Shown: positions 27,335 through 36,428, counted from the stretch's first letter. The stretch: 64,000 nucleotides of DNA from CAZJAH01 sp964544155 (GCA_964544155.1 CAZJAH010000011.1:1-64000); one strand, 5' to 3'. Program-made: numbers and translations. The notes: generated from the letters alone by a model not told the origin.

Positions 27335-27407
27335 GACCCCGTAGCTCAGCTGGCAGAGCATTTGACTTTTAATCAAAGGGCCACAGGTTCGAATCCTGTC
27401 GGGGTCA
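27335..27407 (+). tRNA. tRNA-Lys (anticodon TTT)
   Basis: A full cloverleaf of 73 nt: acceptor stem GACCCCG/CGGGGTC, D-loop with AGCTCAGCTGGCAGAGC, anticodon stem TTGA/TCAA enclosing CTTTTAA (anticodon TTT), T-arm ACAGGTTCGAATCCTGT, and discriminator A. CCA is not encoded (the next bases are CAA). Confidence 0.96.
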
Positions 27408-27445
27408 CAAAGTATTAAACGAAGTCCTTGGTATCAAGAACATAG

Positions 27446-27469
27446 TCCTTGTGTATCAGGGATTTTTTT
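27446..27469 (+). terminator. Terminator after tRNA-Lys
   Basis: A 6-bp stem TCCTTG/CAGGGA (one G-T pair) with a 5-nt loop is followed by seven T, 39 bp after the tRNA end. Confidence 0.7.
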
Positions 27470-27547
27470 ATTAATACATGGAATTTGTTTTAATCAATGC
27501 TGAATTACAAAAAACAGGCCTAAGCTCATCCTTTCAAATAAATAAAA

Positions 27548-28342
27548 TTATTTCCATTGCACAATAGTATCATTTACCGCCACAAAAAGTCCCAGGCCGC
27601 CGCTGACGTTCCATTCGATGTTTTGCCCTGAAAGGCTGAAAATATCTTCGGGTGACTGGCCGTTTTCTCTGGTTTTGTAGTAATCATAATATCCTTCACT
27701 GTAACCGGCTATAATGTATTTTTCAGATAAATCAAAGTTATTATCACCGAAATAATCATAGCCAATATCGATAACCGCCTTAACAAGCTCTTCTTCATTG
27801 ATCTCAGAGTTCTTGAAAATTCCATAAGTATTAATATTATATGATAATGAATAGCCATTATAAGAATGGGCGCTGCCGGGCTTTATATAGGCATATAAAA
27901 CGGCCTTCCGATTATATTTATTGGCCGATTCTCTTATAAGCGTATCCATCCTGACTAGTTCCGGCCTGTAAGGTACAAGGGCCTCCGCACTGAGATTATG
28001 CCCTTTCCATCTTACTTTCAGAATGTAAGTTTCACCGCTTTTAGGGATAATATTTTTGTTTTCATAAAATCTACCCGTAAAATTCAAAGGATAAGACTCT
28101 CCGTTGTGAATTATTTCGGCTTCCGCGTTGCTTACCATTGCTTTTTCGATAGTCGCTTCTTCCAGTGGGTTTAAAGTTTTGGTGATCAGCAGGCTGTCAA
28201 ATGGTTTATTATCTTTTAAATATCCTACTACAACCAGTTGCTCTTTATAAGGAAGTTCAGTGTCTGTGACTGTTTCTTCGCATGAAATTGCCACTACTGC
28301 GATCATGACTATCAAAAATATATTCTTTATTCTCATATTCAT
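27548..28342 (-). CDS. DUF4249-type lipoprotein, partner of the TonB receptor
   Basis: A 264-residue lipoprotein: the signal sequence ends in a VVAISC lipobox with Cys21, followed by EETVTDTELPYKEQLVV, the usual beginning of DUF4249 proteins. The rest is beta-rich. Family members occur next to TonB-dependent receptors in Bacteroidota, where they are thought to sit on the outer membrane as surface accessory proteins; their biochemical role is not established. Here it starts 11 nt after the receptor stop and is surely co-transcribed with it. No substrate can be inferred. Confidence 0.8.
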   Translation of the reverse strand: MNMRIKNIFLIVMIAVVAISCEETVTDTELPYKEQLVVVGYLKDNKPFDSLLITKTLNPLEEATIEKAMVSNAEAEIIHNGESYPLNFTGRFYENKNIIPKSGETYILKVRWKGHNLSAEALVPYRPELVRMDTLIRESANKYNRKAVLYAYIKPGSAHSYNGYSLSYNINTYGIFKNSEINEEELVKAVIDIGYDYFGDNNFDLSEKYIIAGYSEGYYDYYKTRENGQSPEDIFSLSGQNIEWNVSGGLGLFVAVNDTIVQWK

Positions 28343-28353
28343 ATTCCTTTTAA

Positions 28354-30678
28354 CTAGAATTTAAAATTAAGCCCAATAGTGGGTATCAATGGGAAAAGGG
28401 TAAGCTGTTTAAGCTGTTTCTCATATTTTTCTGTTTCATCGTTATAATCCTGATCAATATACCATGAAAATGGATTCTTCCTGTTATACACATTGTATAA
28501 ATTAATTGACAGCTCAAACGGCAGCCCGAACCATTCATACCTGTGCATAAAGTTCAAATCAAGCCTGTGGTAAGAAGGCAGCCTTGCACCGTTTCTTTCT
28601 GTGTAATGGTATTTCTCGTCATCATAATAATTATCCTCGAAATAAAGGTCATGATTACCGAAATAAAATACACCCGTGGGCATTGTGAAGGCCTGGCCTG
28701 TGCCGTAAACGAATGCCGCTCCCACTTCCCATGAATCACTAATATTGTAATTGGCGACTATGTTGATATCATTGCGCCGGTCATATCTGGGCGAAAATGC
28801 CTTGCCGCCATTCAATTCGGGGAATATCCTTGTAGTCCATGCCAGAGTATAACCGATCCATCCGTTAAAACGTCCAATCCTTTTATTCAGGAAAAATTCA
28901 ATGCCGTATGCTTCTCCCCGGCCCTGTGTAAATCTCTCGTTTAGAGGAGTAAGATATTCAAATTCCACGGAATCCTTGTATTCATAGAGGTTTCTCATAT
29001 CCTTGGCATAAACCTCAACAGAGCCGTACCAGGTATCATCGAATAATGTACTGTTCAAACCGATGACGGCCTGCCATGCCCTTCCCGGCTGAATTTCATC
29101 CGTTGAGGGGAACCAGAGGTCAGTAGGCAGCGTTATATCATTTTTAACAATAAGGTGCAGGAACTGATTGGTCATTGCCACAGCTCCTGTAAGGTTCATA
29201 TTGCCGGTTAGCGCGTAAGAAACCGAAAGCCTCGGCTCAAGGCTGAAGTAGGATCCTTCCTGGAAATAGTATCCCCTGACACCCAGGTTTGTAGCTAACC
29301 TGTCGCCGGCCTGCCATTCGTCCTGAATGTAAAGGGCGGCCTCCACGGCGTTAACATCCTGCCTTGCAAATCCCCGTATATCATACGATTGGCCCGTTGC
29401 TTTTGAGATAAACTCATGCCTTGTTACTTCAAGGCCTGCTTTGATAACGTGATCTTTAGAAGGGAAATACTGTGCTTCGCCCCGGAACATGAGATCTTCA
29501 ATCCCTGAATAGGTGCTGAATTCCGTTCCGCCCCCATCGTAATTATCAATTAGCTCGGATTCAAAAAGATAATTCGTATAAATTAGAGAGAAATTTGTGA
29601 ATAAATTAGCTGATGCTATGTGCATCCAGCGCAAGTTGAAAGTGGAATTACCCCAGTCGATCTGAAATTCATCATCCTCACCATCATCGGGATCAGTTAT
29701 AACGTCCCTCCCGAAATATCCGCTGAGGAACAGCCTGTCATTTTCGCCCAGTTTATAATTGAGCTTTGCGTTCAGATCATAGAAATAATAGGGGATTACG
29801 TAGTCATCATCAGAACTGAGCAAATCAGTAATAACATCGATATACATCCTTCTGCCTGAAAGCATGAAACTGACATCTTCACCGATTGGGCCCTCTACTG
29901 TGAGCCTTGAGCTTATCAGGCTGATACCTCCGGCGCCGGTTATTTTTTCTTTACTGCCCTCCTTCATCGTCATATCAATTACGCTCGAAAGCCTGCCGCC
30001 GTATTCCGCGGGAAAGGCGCCTTTGATGAGATTTATATCTTTAATCGCGTCGCTGTTGAAGGAACTTAAGAATCCGCCGAGGTGGCTTGGATTATACACA
30101 ACCACGCCGTCGAGTATTGTGAGGTTCTGATCCGGCGATCCGCCCCGTATATACAGGCCGCTTGATAATTCGGTTGATTGCTGCACGCCGGGAAGAAGCT
30201 GCAGCGTGCGGAAAATATCATGCTCACCTCCCAGTGAAGGGGCTTTATTAACCATTTCCGGACTAATATTCACGCTTGATATTTTGCGGGTATCATTACC
30301 GCGTTCAGCTTCAACCAGTACTTCTTCCATACTGATATCATGCTGCGAAAGCTTAACGTCGAGCCGGATATCTGTATCCTCAACCGTAACGGCTTCCCAT
30401 TTTTTTCCGAATCCGACTGATGAAATACTAAGATAATACCCACCTTGCCGCACTCCCGGAATTGAATAAAAGCCGTACTTATTTGTGTAGGCGCCTGAAA
30501 CAGGGCTTTCAGTGGTATCACGGTACAGCGCAACAGTGGCCCCGATAATAAACTCTCCGGTTTTGGATTCGGTTACTGTTCCCGAAATGGCAGCGGTTTC
30601 ATTATTCACGTTATCTTGTGAATATGCTGTTAAAATTCCGATAATAGTTGTTATAATTGCAGAGATCAATACTCTCAT
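28354..30678 (-). CDS. TonB-dependent outer-membrane receptor
   Basis: A 774-residue receptor. A signal peptide is followed by a carboxypeptidase-regulatory-like domain (~30-115, ISGTVTESKTGEFIIGATV). The plug domain (~125-240) has GGEHDIFRTLQLLPGVQQS, GLYIRGGSPDQNLTILDGV and PAEYGGRLSSVIDM. About 22 barrel strands follow, ending in a C-terminal Phe. Such receptors import scarce nutrients using the proton motive force through TonB-ExbBD, which is not in this window. No SusD-like gene is adjacent; the partner is instead a DUF4249 lipoprotein. That argues against a standard glycan-uptake locus and leaves metal-chelate, peptide or other ligands open. Confidence 0.9.
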   Translation of the reverse strand: MRVLISAIITTIIGILTAYSQDNVNNETAAISGTVTESKTGEFIIGATVALYRDTTESPVSGAYTNKYGFYSIPGVRQGGYYLSISSVGFGKKWEAVTVEDTDIRLDVKLSQHDISMEEVLVEAERGNDTRKISSVNISPEMVNKAPSLGGEHDIFRTLQLLPGVQQSTELSSGLYIRGGSPDQNLTILDGVVVYNPSHLGGFLSSFNSDAIKDINLIKGAFPAEYGGRLSSVIDMTMKEGSKEKITGAGGISLISSRLTVEGPIGEDVSFMLSGRRMYIDVITDLLSSDDDYVIPYYFYDLNAKLNYKLGENDRLFLSGYFGRDVITDPDDGEDDEFQIDWGNSTFNLRWMHIASANLFTNFSLIYTNYLFESELIDNYDGGGTEFSTYSGIEDLMFRGEAQYFPSKDHVIKAGLEVTRHEFISKATGQSYDIRGFARQDVNAVEAALYIQDEWQAGDRLATNLGVRGYYFQEGSYFSLEPRLSVSYALTGNMNLTGAVAMTNQFLHLIVKNDITLPTDLWFPSTDEIQPGRAWQAVIGLNSTLFDDTWYGSVEVYAKDMRNLYEYKDSVEFEYLTPLNERFTQGRGEAYGIEFFLNKRIGRFNGWIGYTLAWTTRIFPELNGGKAFSPRYDRRNDINIVANYNISDSWEVGAAFVYGTGQAFTMPTGVFYFGNHDLYFEDNYYDDEKYHYTERNGARLPSYHRLDLNFMHRYEWFGLPFELSINLYNVYNRKNPFSWYIDQDYNDETEKYEKQLKQLTLFPLIPTIGLNFKF

Positions 30679-30715
30679 AAGCTTATCCGCATGGATTTTA
30701 CAGTTGTTATTAGTT

Positions 30716-30728
30716 CTGTAACAAATTA
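30716..30728 (-). promoter_or_regulatory. Promoter-like motif TAATTTGTTACAG, copy 2
   Basis: On the minus strand this 13-nt motif lies 37 nt upstream of the TonB receptor start. It is identical to the motif upstream of the ATP-grasp gene at 20841. Confidence 0.35.
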
Positions 30729-30818
30729 CAATACTGCAATATCAGCTATTTTAACTAGACATAAAAAGCATTTTTATTCCCGGTTTTTTATTATTTTGTA
30801 AAATTAATGTTAACCAAT

Positions 30819-31187
30819 ATGATAAAATTATTTGCGGGCTGTATTTATTTCGTATTCTCCGGATTATTTACGCCGGAGGCAATATCTGTTGATAAGGTGG
30901 CTGCTGAAACCATCGATAGTGCCCCGCATTTTTTTTCCATTGACGATGATTTAAGCTTGATTTGTCCTCAAATCCGCTTATAGGCTGGGATCTGTATTTA
31001 GATAAAATAGGCGGTTTGATAACTTTGAAGTCACTTGACTTAAGTTTCAATAATATAGCATCCCCCCTGACAGCTTTGCAGGCCTGATAAACTTAGAGCA
31101 GCTTACAATATTCGGCCACAAGCTGAGTGATAAAGAACTTGAAAAACTAAGAATGATACTACCCTATAATTGTGAAATATTATATTG
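30819..31187 (+). pseudogene. Decayed leucine-rich-repeat secreted protein
   Basis: Three frames together give one sensible protein. Frame a, from the ATG at 30819, encodes a signal-peptide-like start (MIKLFAGCIYFVFSGLF) and ends at a stop near 30981. Frame b (~30956-31090) gives LDLSSNPLIGWDLYLDKIGG and then LITLKSLDLSFNNI, clear leucine-rich-repeat units. Frame c (~31072-31187) gives SFAGLINLEQLTIFGHKLSD and ends LPYNCEILY. At least two frameshifts are needed, one near the start of frame b and one near the C-run at 31061-31066. The remnant overlaps the upstream region of the FKBP gene. Sequencing error in homopolymers could mimic decay for one of the shifts. Confidence 0.7.
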
Positions 31188-31195
31188 AGAGAATT

Positions 31196-31954
31196 ATGTT
31201 AAAAAGACTTATTTTATGCTGCCTGGCAGCAGGTTTATTCATCGCCTGCTCGGATGATGAATCAGTTAAGAAGAAAGATATTACCAAGGAGGATTTAAAG
31301 GATACTACTAATTTGATGAGCTATATCCTCGGATTTAATTACGGTAATACGATCATGAAAGATTCCATTAAGATCGACACAGATGTGTTCATGCAGGGAT
31401 TTTTTGATGGCTTTGAAAATGATTCGCTTCTCAACAGGGAAGAGATCGCTTCCGCGATGAAAAGTCTGAATGAAATGCTACAGGAAGAGCAAAGGAAACT
31501 TCAGGCTGAACAAATTAAAAAAGTTGACAGCCTTACCCGGGCCTTTGAATCAGCTTCAAAAGAATTCCTTGAAGAAAACGCCGAAAAGCCCGGAGTTAAA
31601 GTAGCTTCGAGCGGACTTCAGTATAAAATCATTGAAGATGGCAGCGGCGCCGCTCCAAAATCAGATGAGCTTGTACAGGTTAATTTGAAAGTTTCACTTA
31701 CTACGGGCGATGTGCTTCAGAATACATTCGACATAGAACCGGTTATACTTCCCGTGGGAGGATTTATCAAAGGATTTGAAGAAGCGCTCACAATGATGAA
31801 AGAAGGCGGAAGAAGCATATTCTGGATCCCGCCGGATCTTGCTTTCGGCGAGAAGGGAGACCGAAATATTCCCGGCAATGCCGTTATAATTATGGAAGTT
31901 GAATTACTGGAAATTAAAGGCAAAGCTCCCGCCCCGGAGACCATGCATCCTTAA
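31196..31954 (+). CDS. FKBP-type peptidyl-prolyl isomerase lipoprotein
   Basis: I chose the ATG at 31196 over a GTG at 31172 because it yields a clean lipoprotein signal, MLKRLILCCLAAGLFIAC, with Cys18 in the lipobox. Residues ~35-130 form the helical dimerisation region of Mip/FkpA-type proteins (SYILGFNYGNTI, QGFFDGFE). Residues ~150-245 form the FKBP domain (SGLQYKIIEDGSG, GFIKGFEEALTMM, IPPDLAFGEKGD, PGNAVIIMEVELL). The mature 252-residue protein would fold or chaperone exported proteins in the periplasm. It is followed by a strong terminator. Confidence 0.9.
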   Translation: MLKRLILCCLAAGLFIACSDDESVKKKDITKEDLKDTTNLMSYILGFNYGNTIMKDSIKIDTDVFMQGFFDGFENDSLLNREEIASAMKSLNEMLQEEQRKLQAEQIKKVDSLTRAFESASKEFLEENAEKPGVKVASSGLQYKIIEDGSGAAPKSDELVQVNLKVSLTTGDVLQNTFDIEPVILPVGGFIKGFEEALTMMKEGGRSIFWIPPDLAFGEKGDRNIPGNAVIIMEVELLEIKGKAPAPETMHP

Positions 31955-31980
31955 TTTGAAAATAAATTTTATTTGTGAAA

Positions 31981-32005
31981 GCAGGCTTTGGCCTGCTTTT
32001 TTTTT
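31981..32005 (+). terminator. Rho-independent terminator after the FKBP gene
   Basis: A perfect 6-bp stem GCAGGC/GCCTGC with loop TTTG is followed by nine T. Confidence 0.9.
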
Positions 32006-32057
32006 AATTATCACACCGGGTATAAATATATACCGGGTAATTTATATCCAAATTAGG

Positions 32058-32086
32058 AAAAACGCGGGGCCTTCCGGCACCCGCGT
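32058..32086 (-). terminator. Terminator of the htpG-queA unit
   Basis: On the minus strand, a perfect 7-bp stem ACGCGGG/CCCGCGT with an 11-nt loop is followed by five T, 41 nt after the queA stop. Confidence 0.75.
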
Positions 32087-32126
32087 CCTTGTTAATTATG
32101 TACGCTATTTATTATTTGCCGGTGAT

Positions 32127-33170
32127 CTATACAATCAGCAGAGCGTCGCCGTAAGCCAGGAAGCGGTAATCGTTTTTCATGGCTTTTTTGTATGTTTTGA
32201 AAATGGTTTCTTTATCAGCAAATGCGCAGGATACCAGCAGCGAAGGAGTCGCCGGCGGATGAAAATTAGTAAGCAGCTTTGATACTATTTTAAAATCATA
32301 GGGTGGATAAATGAACTTATCTGTCCATCCTTTATTTGGCTTAACCTGTCCGGTAGTAAGCACCGAAGTTTCCAGCGCCCGGGCCACACTACAGCCAACA
32401 GCAAAAACATTTTTCCTGGCTTTGAGTGATTTATTTATAGTTTCAGCCGCTTCTCGTGAGATCTCGAATGATTCTGAGTACATCCTGTGTTTTGTCAAAT
32501 CTTCTACTTCGATTTTCTCAAAAATTCCCTGGCCGATATTAAGTACCAGCTTGGCTATTCTTACGCCTTTATCTTCCAGTGCCTTTAGCAATTCTTCGGT
32601 TAAATGCAGTCCGGCTGTCGGAGGAGCTATCGATGCCAGGTGATTGGGATTCGCGAAAACGGTCTGATAAGTCTGTTTGTCTTTTTCTTCGGGTTCTCTT
32701 TTAATATACTCGGGCAGCGGCATTTCGCCAATTCTTTCGATTTTATCAAAAATATTTCCTTCATAGCTGAAGCGTACAGTTCGCCCCCTGGAAGTAGTAT
32801 TATCAATTACTTCGCAGTAAAATTCACCGTCATCAAAATAGATTTTATTACCAATCCTGACTTTACGGGCAGGCTCAACAAGCACATCCCAAATCCTGTC
32901 GTCGGCTTTGAGCTCTCTTAAGAGCATAACTTCTATTTTAGCGTTTGTTTTTTCTTTATTGCCGTACATTCTTGCAGGGAAAACCTTTGTTTCGTTCAGC
33001 ACAATACAATCACCTTTCTGAAAATAAGTCAGGATATCGGAAACAGCCTTATCCTGTGTTTTACCTGTTTCTCTGTCGAGTACCATCATTTTGGCGGAAT
33101 CGCGCGGTTCCGCGGGATATTTGGCGGCAGCATTTTTAGTAATACTGTATTTGAATTCTGATAACTTCAT
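32127..33170 (-). CDS. queA: tRNA preQ1(34) S-adenosylmethionine ribosyltransferase-isomerase
   Basis: Adds the ribosyl moiety of SAM to preQ1 in tRNA to give epoxyqueuosine. The 347-residue protein starts at the ATG that gives MKLSEFKYSI; an upstream in-frame TTG would add 11 unlikely residues. The order DYILNETKVFPARM-type (here CIVLNETKVFPARMYG), LPEYIKRE, YQTVFA, SIAPPTAGLHLTEELL and TNFHPPATPSLLVSCAFA is diagnostic. It lies 36 nt after htpG on the same strand and shares the terminator at 32058. Confidence 0.95.
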   Translation of the reverse strand: MKLSEFKYSITKNAAAKYPAEPRDSAKMMVLDRETGKTQDKAVSDILTYFQKGDCIVLNETKVFPARMYGNKEKTNAKIEVMLLRELKADDRIWDVLVEPARKVRIGNKIYFDDGEFYCEVIDNTTSRGRTVRFSYEGNIFDKIERIGEMPLPEYIKREPEEKDKQTYQTVFANPNHLASIAPPTAGLHLTEELLKALEDKGVRIAKLVLNIGQGIFEKIEVEDLTKHRMYSESFEISREAAETINKSLKARKNVFAVGCSVARALETSVLTTGQVKPNKGWTDKFIYPPYDFKIVSKLLTNFHPPATPSLLVSCAFADKETIFKTYKKAMKNDYRFLAYGDALLIV

Positions 33171-33206
33171 TTTATGCCTTATAGTATTTTTAATTAATGT
33201 CAAAAT

Positions 33207-35078
33207 TTAGCTGATATCAGTAGCTCTGGTCATCAGCTCATTCATTCGTTTAACGAATTCATTAGGATCTTTCAGATACCCTTCGATCAGCATTGCTCCG
33301 TCAAATATTTGCCTTATGGCGTTGCGCAGCATAGGGTCGGCGCTGTCTTTAATATTAATAGTTGATAGATTCTTGATAAGTGGATGAGCAGTATTAATTT
33401 CCAGTATTCTTTTTGACGCTGTGAAATCCTTATCCATTATTTGCATCATTTTTTCCATTTGAGGATCCATGCCCTGCTTTCCGACAACCAGTGTGGCGGG
33501 TGAATCAACCAGCCTCTTTGATACAATAACGTCCTCGACGTCGTCACCGAGTGTTTCTTTAAACACTTCTATTAGGGGCTTGCTCAGATCCTCTGGCAGG
33601 CGTTCGGTTTTTTCATCTTCGGAGCTTAAGTCTATGTCTGACTTTTCTATCGACTGGAGCTGCCTGCCGTCATATTCACCGAGTGAGGGTATTGTGAATA
33701 TATCCACCGGATCGGTAAGATATAATACTTCAATTTCCCTTTTTTTAAAATATTCCAGGTTCGGATTGCGCTCGATAACGCTTCTGTGGCCGCCTGTAAT
33801 GTAATAGATATGTTTCTGGTCCGGTTTCATTCTGGATACATACCCATTAAATGAAGTAAGCTCATCTCCTTGAACTTGTGAAGATTCAAAGCGCAGAAGC
33901 TCAATTATCCTGTCTTTATTGCTAAAGTCCGAATTTACTCCTGTTTTGAACAAAGGCCCGAAATTTCTGAAGAAAGTCTCGTATTTTTCTTTATCCTTAT
34001 GTGCCCATTCTTCCAGGAGGCCGATAATTTTACCGGTAATTATGCTGCGCATTTTTGCCATCAGCGGTGAATTCTGTGTTACCTCCCTTGATACATTGAG
34101 CGGGAGATCTTCAGTATCGACTACACCCTTAGCAAAGCGCAGATACTCCGGCAGCAGTTCTTTGGCGTTATCCTGTATGAATATTTTGCTTGAGTATAGC
34201 TGCAGCGTTTTTTCATCGGCCATCCGGAAGAGCTCCGGCGGCGCGCTATTGGGAATAAAGATTAGCGCTTTGAAATTAACCGCGGCGCCTTCTATATCCA
34301 ATTGCAGGTGCCCAAGCGGATCCTGATAATCATTTGAAATAAATTTGTAAAACTCATTCAGTTCTTCTTCTTTGATGTCATCTTTGCGCCTGTGCCAGAT
34401 TGCGGTTATCGTATTTACCTTTTCGCCGTTTACGTATAAAGGAAAATCTACGAAGTTCGAGTATTTTCTGACCGTGGCTTTAACTTTATGGTCTTCCGCG
34501 AATTCTTTGTATTCATCTTTCAGCTTAAAGCTGATCTTAGTTCCGCGCTTTTCTCTCAGGGAATCCTCTATGGTAAAGGTATCCGTACCGGCGGATTTCC
34601 AAGTCAAAGCTTTCGATTCTTTTTCCGCGTACCTGGTTTCTACAGTGACTTCCTCGGTAACCATAAATACGGAATAAAAACCAACACCGAACTGCCCGAT
34701 TAGGTTCCCGTCAAGCTTGGATTTGTTCTCCTTCATTTGCCTCAGGAACTCATATGTTCCGGAGCTTGCAACCGTACCGAGCTTGCTCATCAGGTCCTCG
34801 CGGTCCATACCGATGCCGTTGTCTTCAATTGTGAAAGTATTATTTTCTTTGTCAAGCGTTATATCGATGCGGAGCTCGTCTTCCGGATCGATTATAATAT
34901 GGCTGTCAGTCAGTTTTTTAAATCTGAGCTTATTTAGCGCGTCAGATGAATTTGAAATAAGTTCCCTCAGGAAAACTTCAGGATGCGTGTATAGCGAATG
35001 TACTATCAGCCTTAGAAGCTGCTTCATTTCGGCCTTGAATTCATACTGGCCGCCGTTTTGTTTTACTTGTTCCTCCAT
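33207..35078 (-). CDS. htpG: Hsp90-family molecular chaperone
   Basis: ATP-dependent cytosolic chaperone of 623 residues, the usual bacterial length. The GHKL ATPase domain shows ELISNSSDALNKL, DNGIGM, GTVASSGT and GQFGVGFYSVFMV. The middle domain has the catalytic arginine region LNVSRE. The C-terminal dimerisation domain ends near residue 620. No heat-shock-type inverted repeat is seen in the 294-nt leader upstream. The gene is followed by queA, an odd but plausible operon partner. Confidence 0.95.
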   Translation of the reverse strand: MEEQVKQNGGQYEFKAEMKQLLRLIVHSLYTHPEVFLRELISNSSDALNKLRFKKLTDSHIIIDPEDELRIDITLDKENNTFTIEDNGIGMDREDLMSKLGTVASSGTYEFLRQMKENKSKLDGNLIGQFGVGFYSVFMVTEEVTVETRYAEKESKALTWKSAGTDTFTIEDSLREKRGTKISFKLKDEYKEFAEDHKVKATVRKYSNFVDFPLYVNGEKVNTITAIWHRRKDDIKEEELNEFYKFISNDYQDPLGHLQLDIEGAAVNFKALIFIPNSAPPELFRMADEKTLQLYSSKIFIQDNAKELLPEYLRFAKGVVDTEDLPLNVSREVTQNSPLMAKMRSIITGKIIGLLEEWAHKDKEKYETFFRNFGPLFKTGVNSDFSNKDRIIELLRFESSQVQGDELTSFNGYVSRMKPDQKHIYYITGGHRSVIERNPNLEYFKKREIEVLYLTDPVDIFTIPSLGEYDGRQLQSIEKSDIDLSSEDEKTERLPEDLSKPLIEVFKETLGDDVEDVIVSKRLVDSPATLVVGKQGMDPQMEKMMQIMDKDFTASKRILEINTAHPLIKNLSTINIKDSADPMLRNAIRQIFDGAMLIEGYLKDPNEFVKRMNELMTRATDIS

Positions 35079-35372
35079 AGTAATAAACCGGGTAAGTTAC
35101 ACATTTTTCAATTGAAAATATTCTGCTTTTATAGTTTTCTTAAATAAAACCTGATACTCCGAATAACATTTATGTAACGTAGTGGATTTATGAATATTGG
35201 AAAAAGTAAAGTTGATAGGGCGGAGTAAAGAAACTCAAAAAGCCCGGAGCTGTATCACCGGATTAAATGAGTATCGAATTAACCCGAAATACCTGACGGA
35301 AATGTCATTTTGCAGCATTAATAATGGCAATTCAGTTTGCCATAGTGTTTTAATTCAGGCAGGTCTTACTGT

Positions 35373-36428
35373 TTAGCCCTCTTTTTCTTCGGCTTCTTCG
35401 ATAGTGGTGCCAAATAATGCCCCGGTGAAGAATGTAGGGTCAAAAACCTGCAGGTCGTCAATTTTTTCACCTACTCCTATATATCGCACCGGTATCTTCA
35501 GCTCATTGGCTATTGGTATAACCACTCCGCCTTTTGCAGTCCCGTCGAGTTTGGTGAGTACTATGCCTGTTATATTCGCTACCTTGGTGAATTCCTTAGC
35601 CTGCAGGATCGCGTTTTGGCCTGTAGTGGCATCAAGCACAAGGTAAACGTCGTCGGGGGCATTTTCTTTTGTCTTTTGCATAACGCGGGTCATTTTTTCA
35701 AGTTCTTTCATAAGGTTGGTTTTGTTATGAAGCCTTCCGGCGGTATCGATAAGTACAACATCCGCTCCGGTTGATTCAGCGGACTTCATGGTATCGAATA
35801 CCACAGCCGAAGGGTCGGCGCCCTGCCTTTGCTGTATAAGTTTAACGCCGGCGCGTTCAGCCCAAATTTCAAGCTGTTCGTTAGCAGCCGCGCGAAAAGT
35901 ATCCGCCGCGCCGATAATCACCTCTCTGCCTGCCATTTTATAATTATAGGCCAGTTTGCCAATGGTAGTTGTTTTGCCCACGCCGTTCACGCCTATCACC
36001 AGAATGGTATGCGGCTTTTTGGCTTCATTGATGGCGTAATTGGCATCGTTTTCTGCCGACGGCGATTTAAGCAGCATTTCATGCATTTCATCTTTGAGTA
36101 TGCTGTAAACATCTTCACCTTTTTCCAGGCCTTCTTTTCGAACGCGCTTTTTCAGGTTTTCGATGAGTTGCTCAGAGGTTACTACTCCAATATCGGCTGT
36201 AAGAAGTATTTCCTCTATTTCTTCAAGCAGCTGATCATCGATTTTTCTGCCTGCGCCAAGCACGGCCTGTATGTTTTCGACAAAAGATTTCCTGGTTTTT
36301 TCCAGGCCCTCTCTAACTTTTTTAAATCTGAAAGCTTCACCGGTATCTTTTACGGCCTTATTGAAATTTTCGCCGGCTTTTTCTACCTGTTTTGAAATTT
36401 TTTCTTTAAATTTCGAGAAAAATCCCAT
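35373..36428 (-). CDS. ftsY: Signal recognition particle receptor
   Basis: GTPase that receives ribosome-SRP complexes at the inner membrane. It has 351 residues: a short charged N-terminal A-domain, an N helical bundle (~20-125) and the G domain with GVNGVGKT (146-153), DTFRAAANEQL (~176), DTAGR (228-232) and TKLDGTAKGG (~292). Long acidic N-terminal extensions seen in E. coli are absent, as in many other phyla. It lies downstream of pgsA with 76 nt between, where a promoter-like box is found, so it may be transcribed separately. Confidence 0.95.
   Translation of the reverse strand: MGFFSKFKEKISKQVEKAGENFNKAVKDTGEAFRFKKVREGLEKTRKSFVENIQAVLGAGRKIDDQLLEEIEEILLTADIGVVTSEQLIENLKKRVRKEGLEKGEDVYSILKDEMHEMLLKSPSAENDANYAINEAKKPHTILVIGVNGVGKTTTIGKLAYNYKMAGREVIIGAADTFRAAANEQLEIWAERAGVKLIQQRQGADPSAVVFDTMKSAESTGADVVLIDTAGRLHNKTNLMKELEKMTRVMQKTKENAPDDVYLVLDATTGQNAILQAKEFTKVANITGIVLTKLDGTAKGGVVIPIANELKIPVRYIGVGEKIDDLQVFDPTFFTGALFGTTIEEAEEKEG

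Noticed and set aside
28554..30721. Several 60-90 codon frames opposite the TonB receptor
   Set aside because: They are antisense shadows of a receptor with full plug and barrel features.
31172..31195. GTG start for the FKBP gene at 31172
   Set aside because: It adds eight residues before a clean lipoprotein signal peptide; the ATG at 31196 fits better.
35325..35342. TGGCAA/TTGCCA hairpin after ftsY as terminator
   Set aside because: Six-bp stem but no T-run on either strand.
35829..36395. 188-codon plus-strand open frame
   Set aside because: It lies entirely antisense to ftsY, whose GTPase motifs are complete; the frame has no recognisable protein features.
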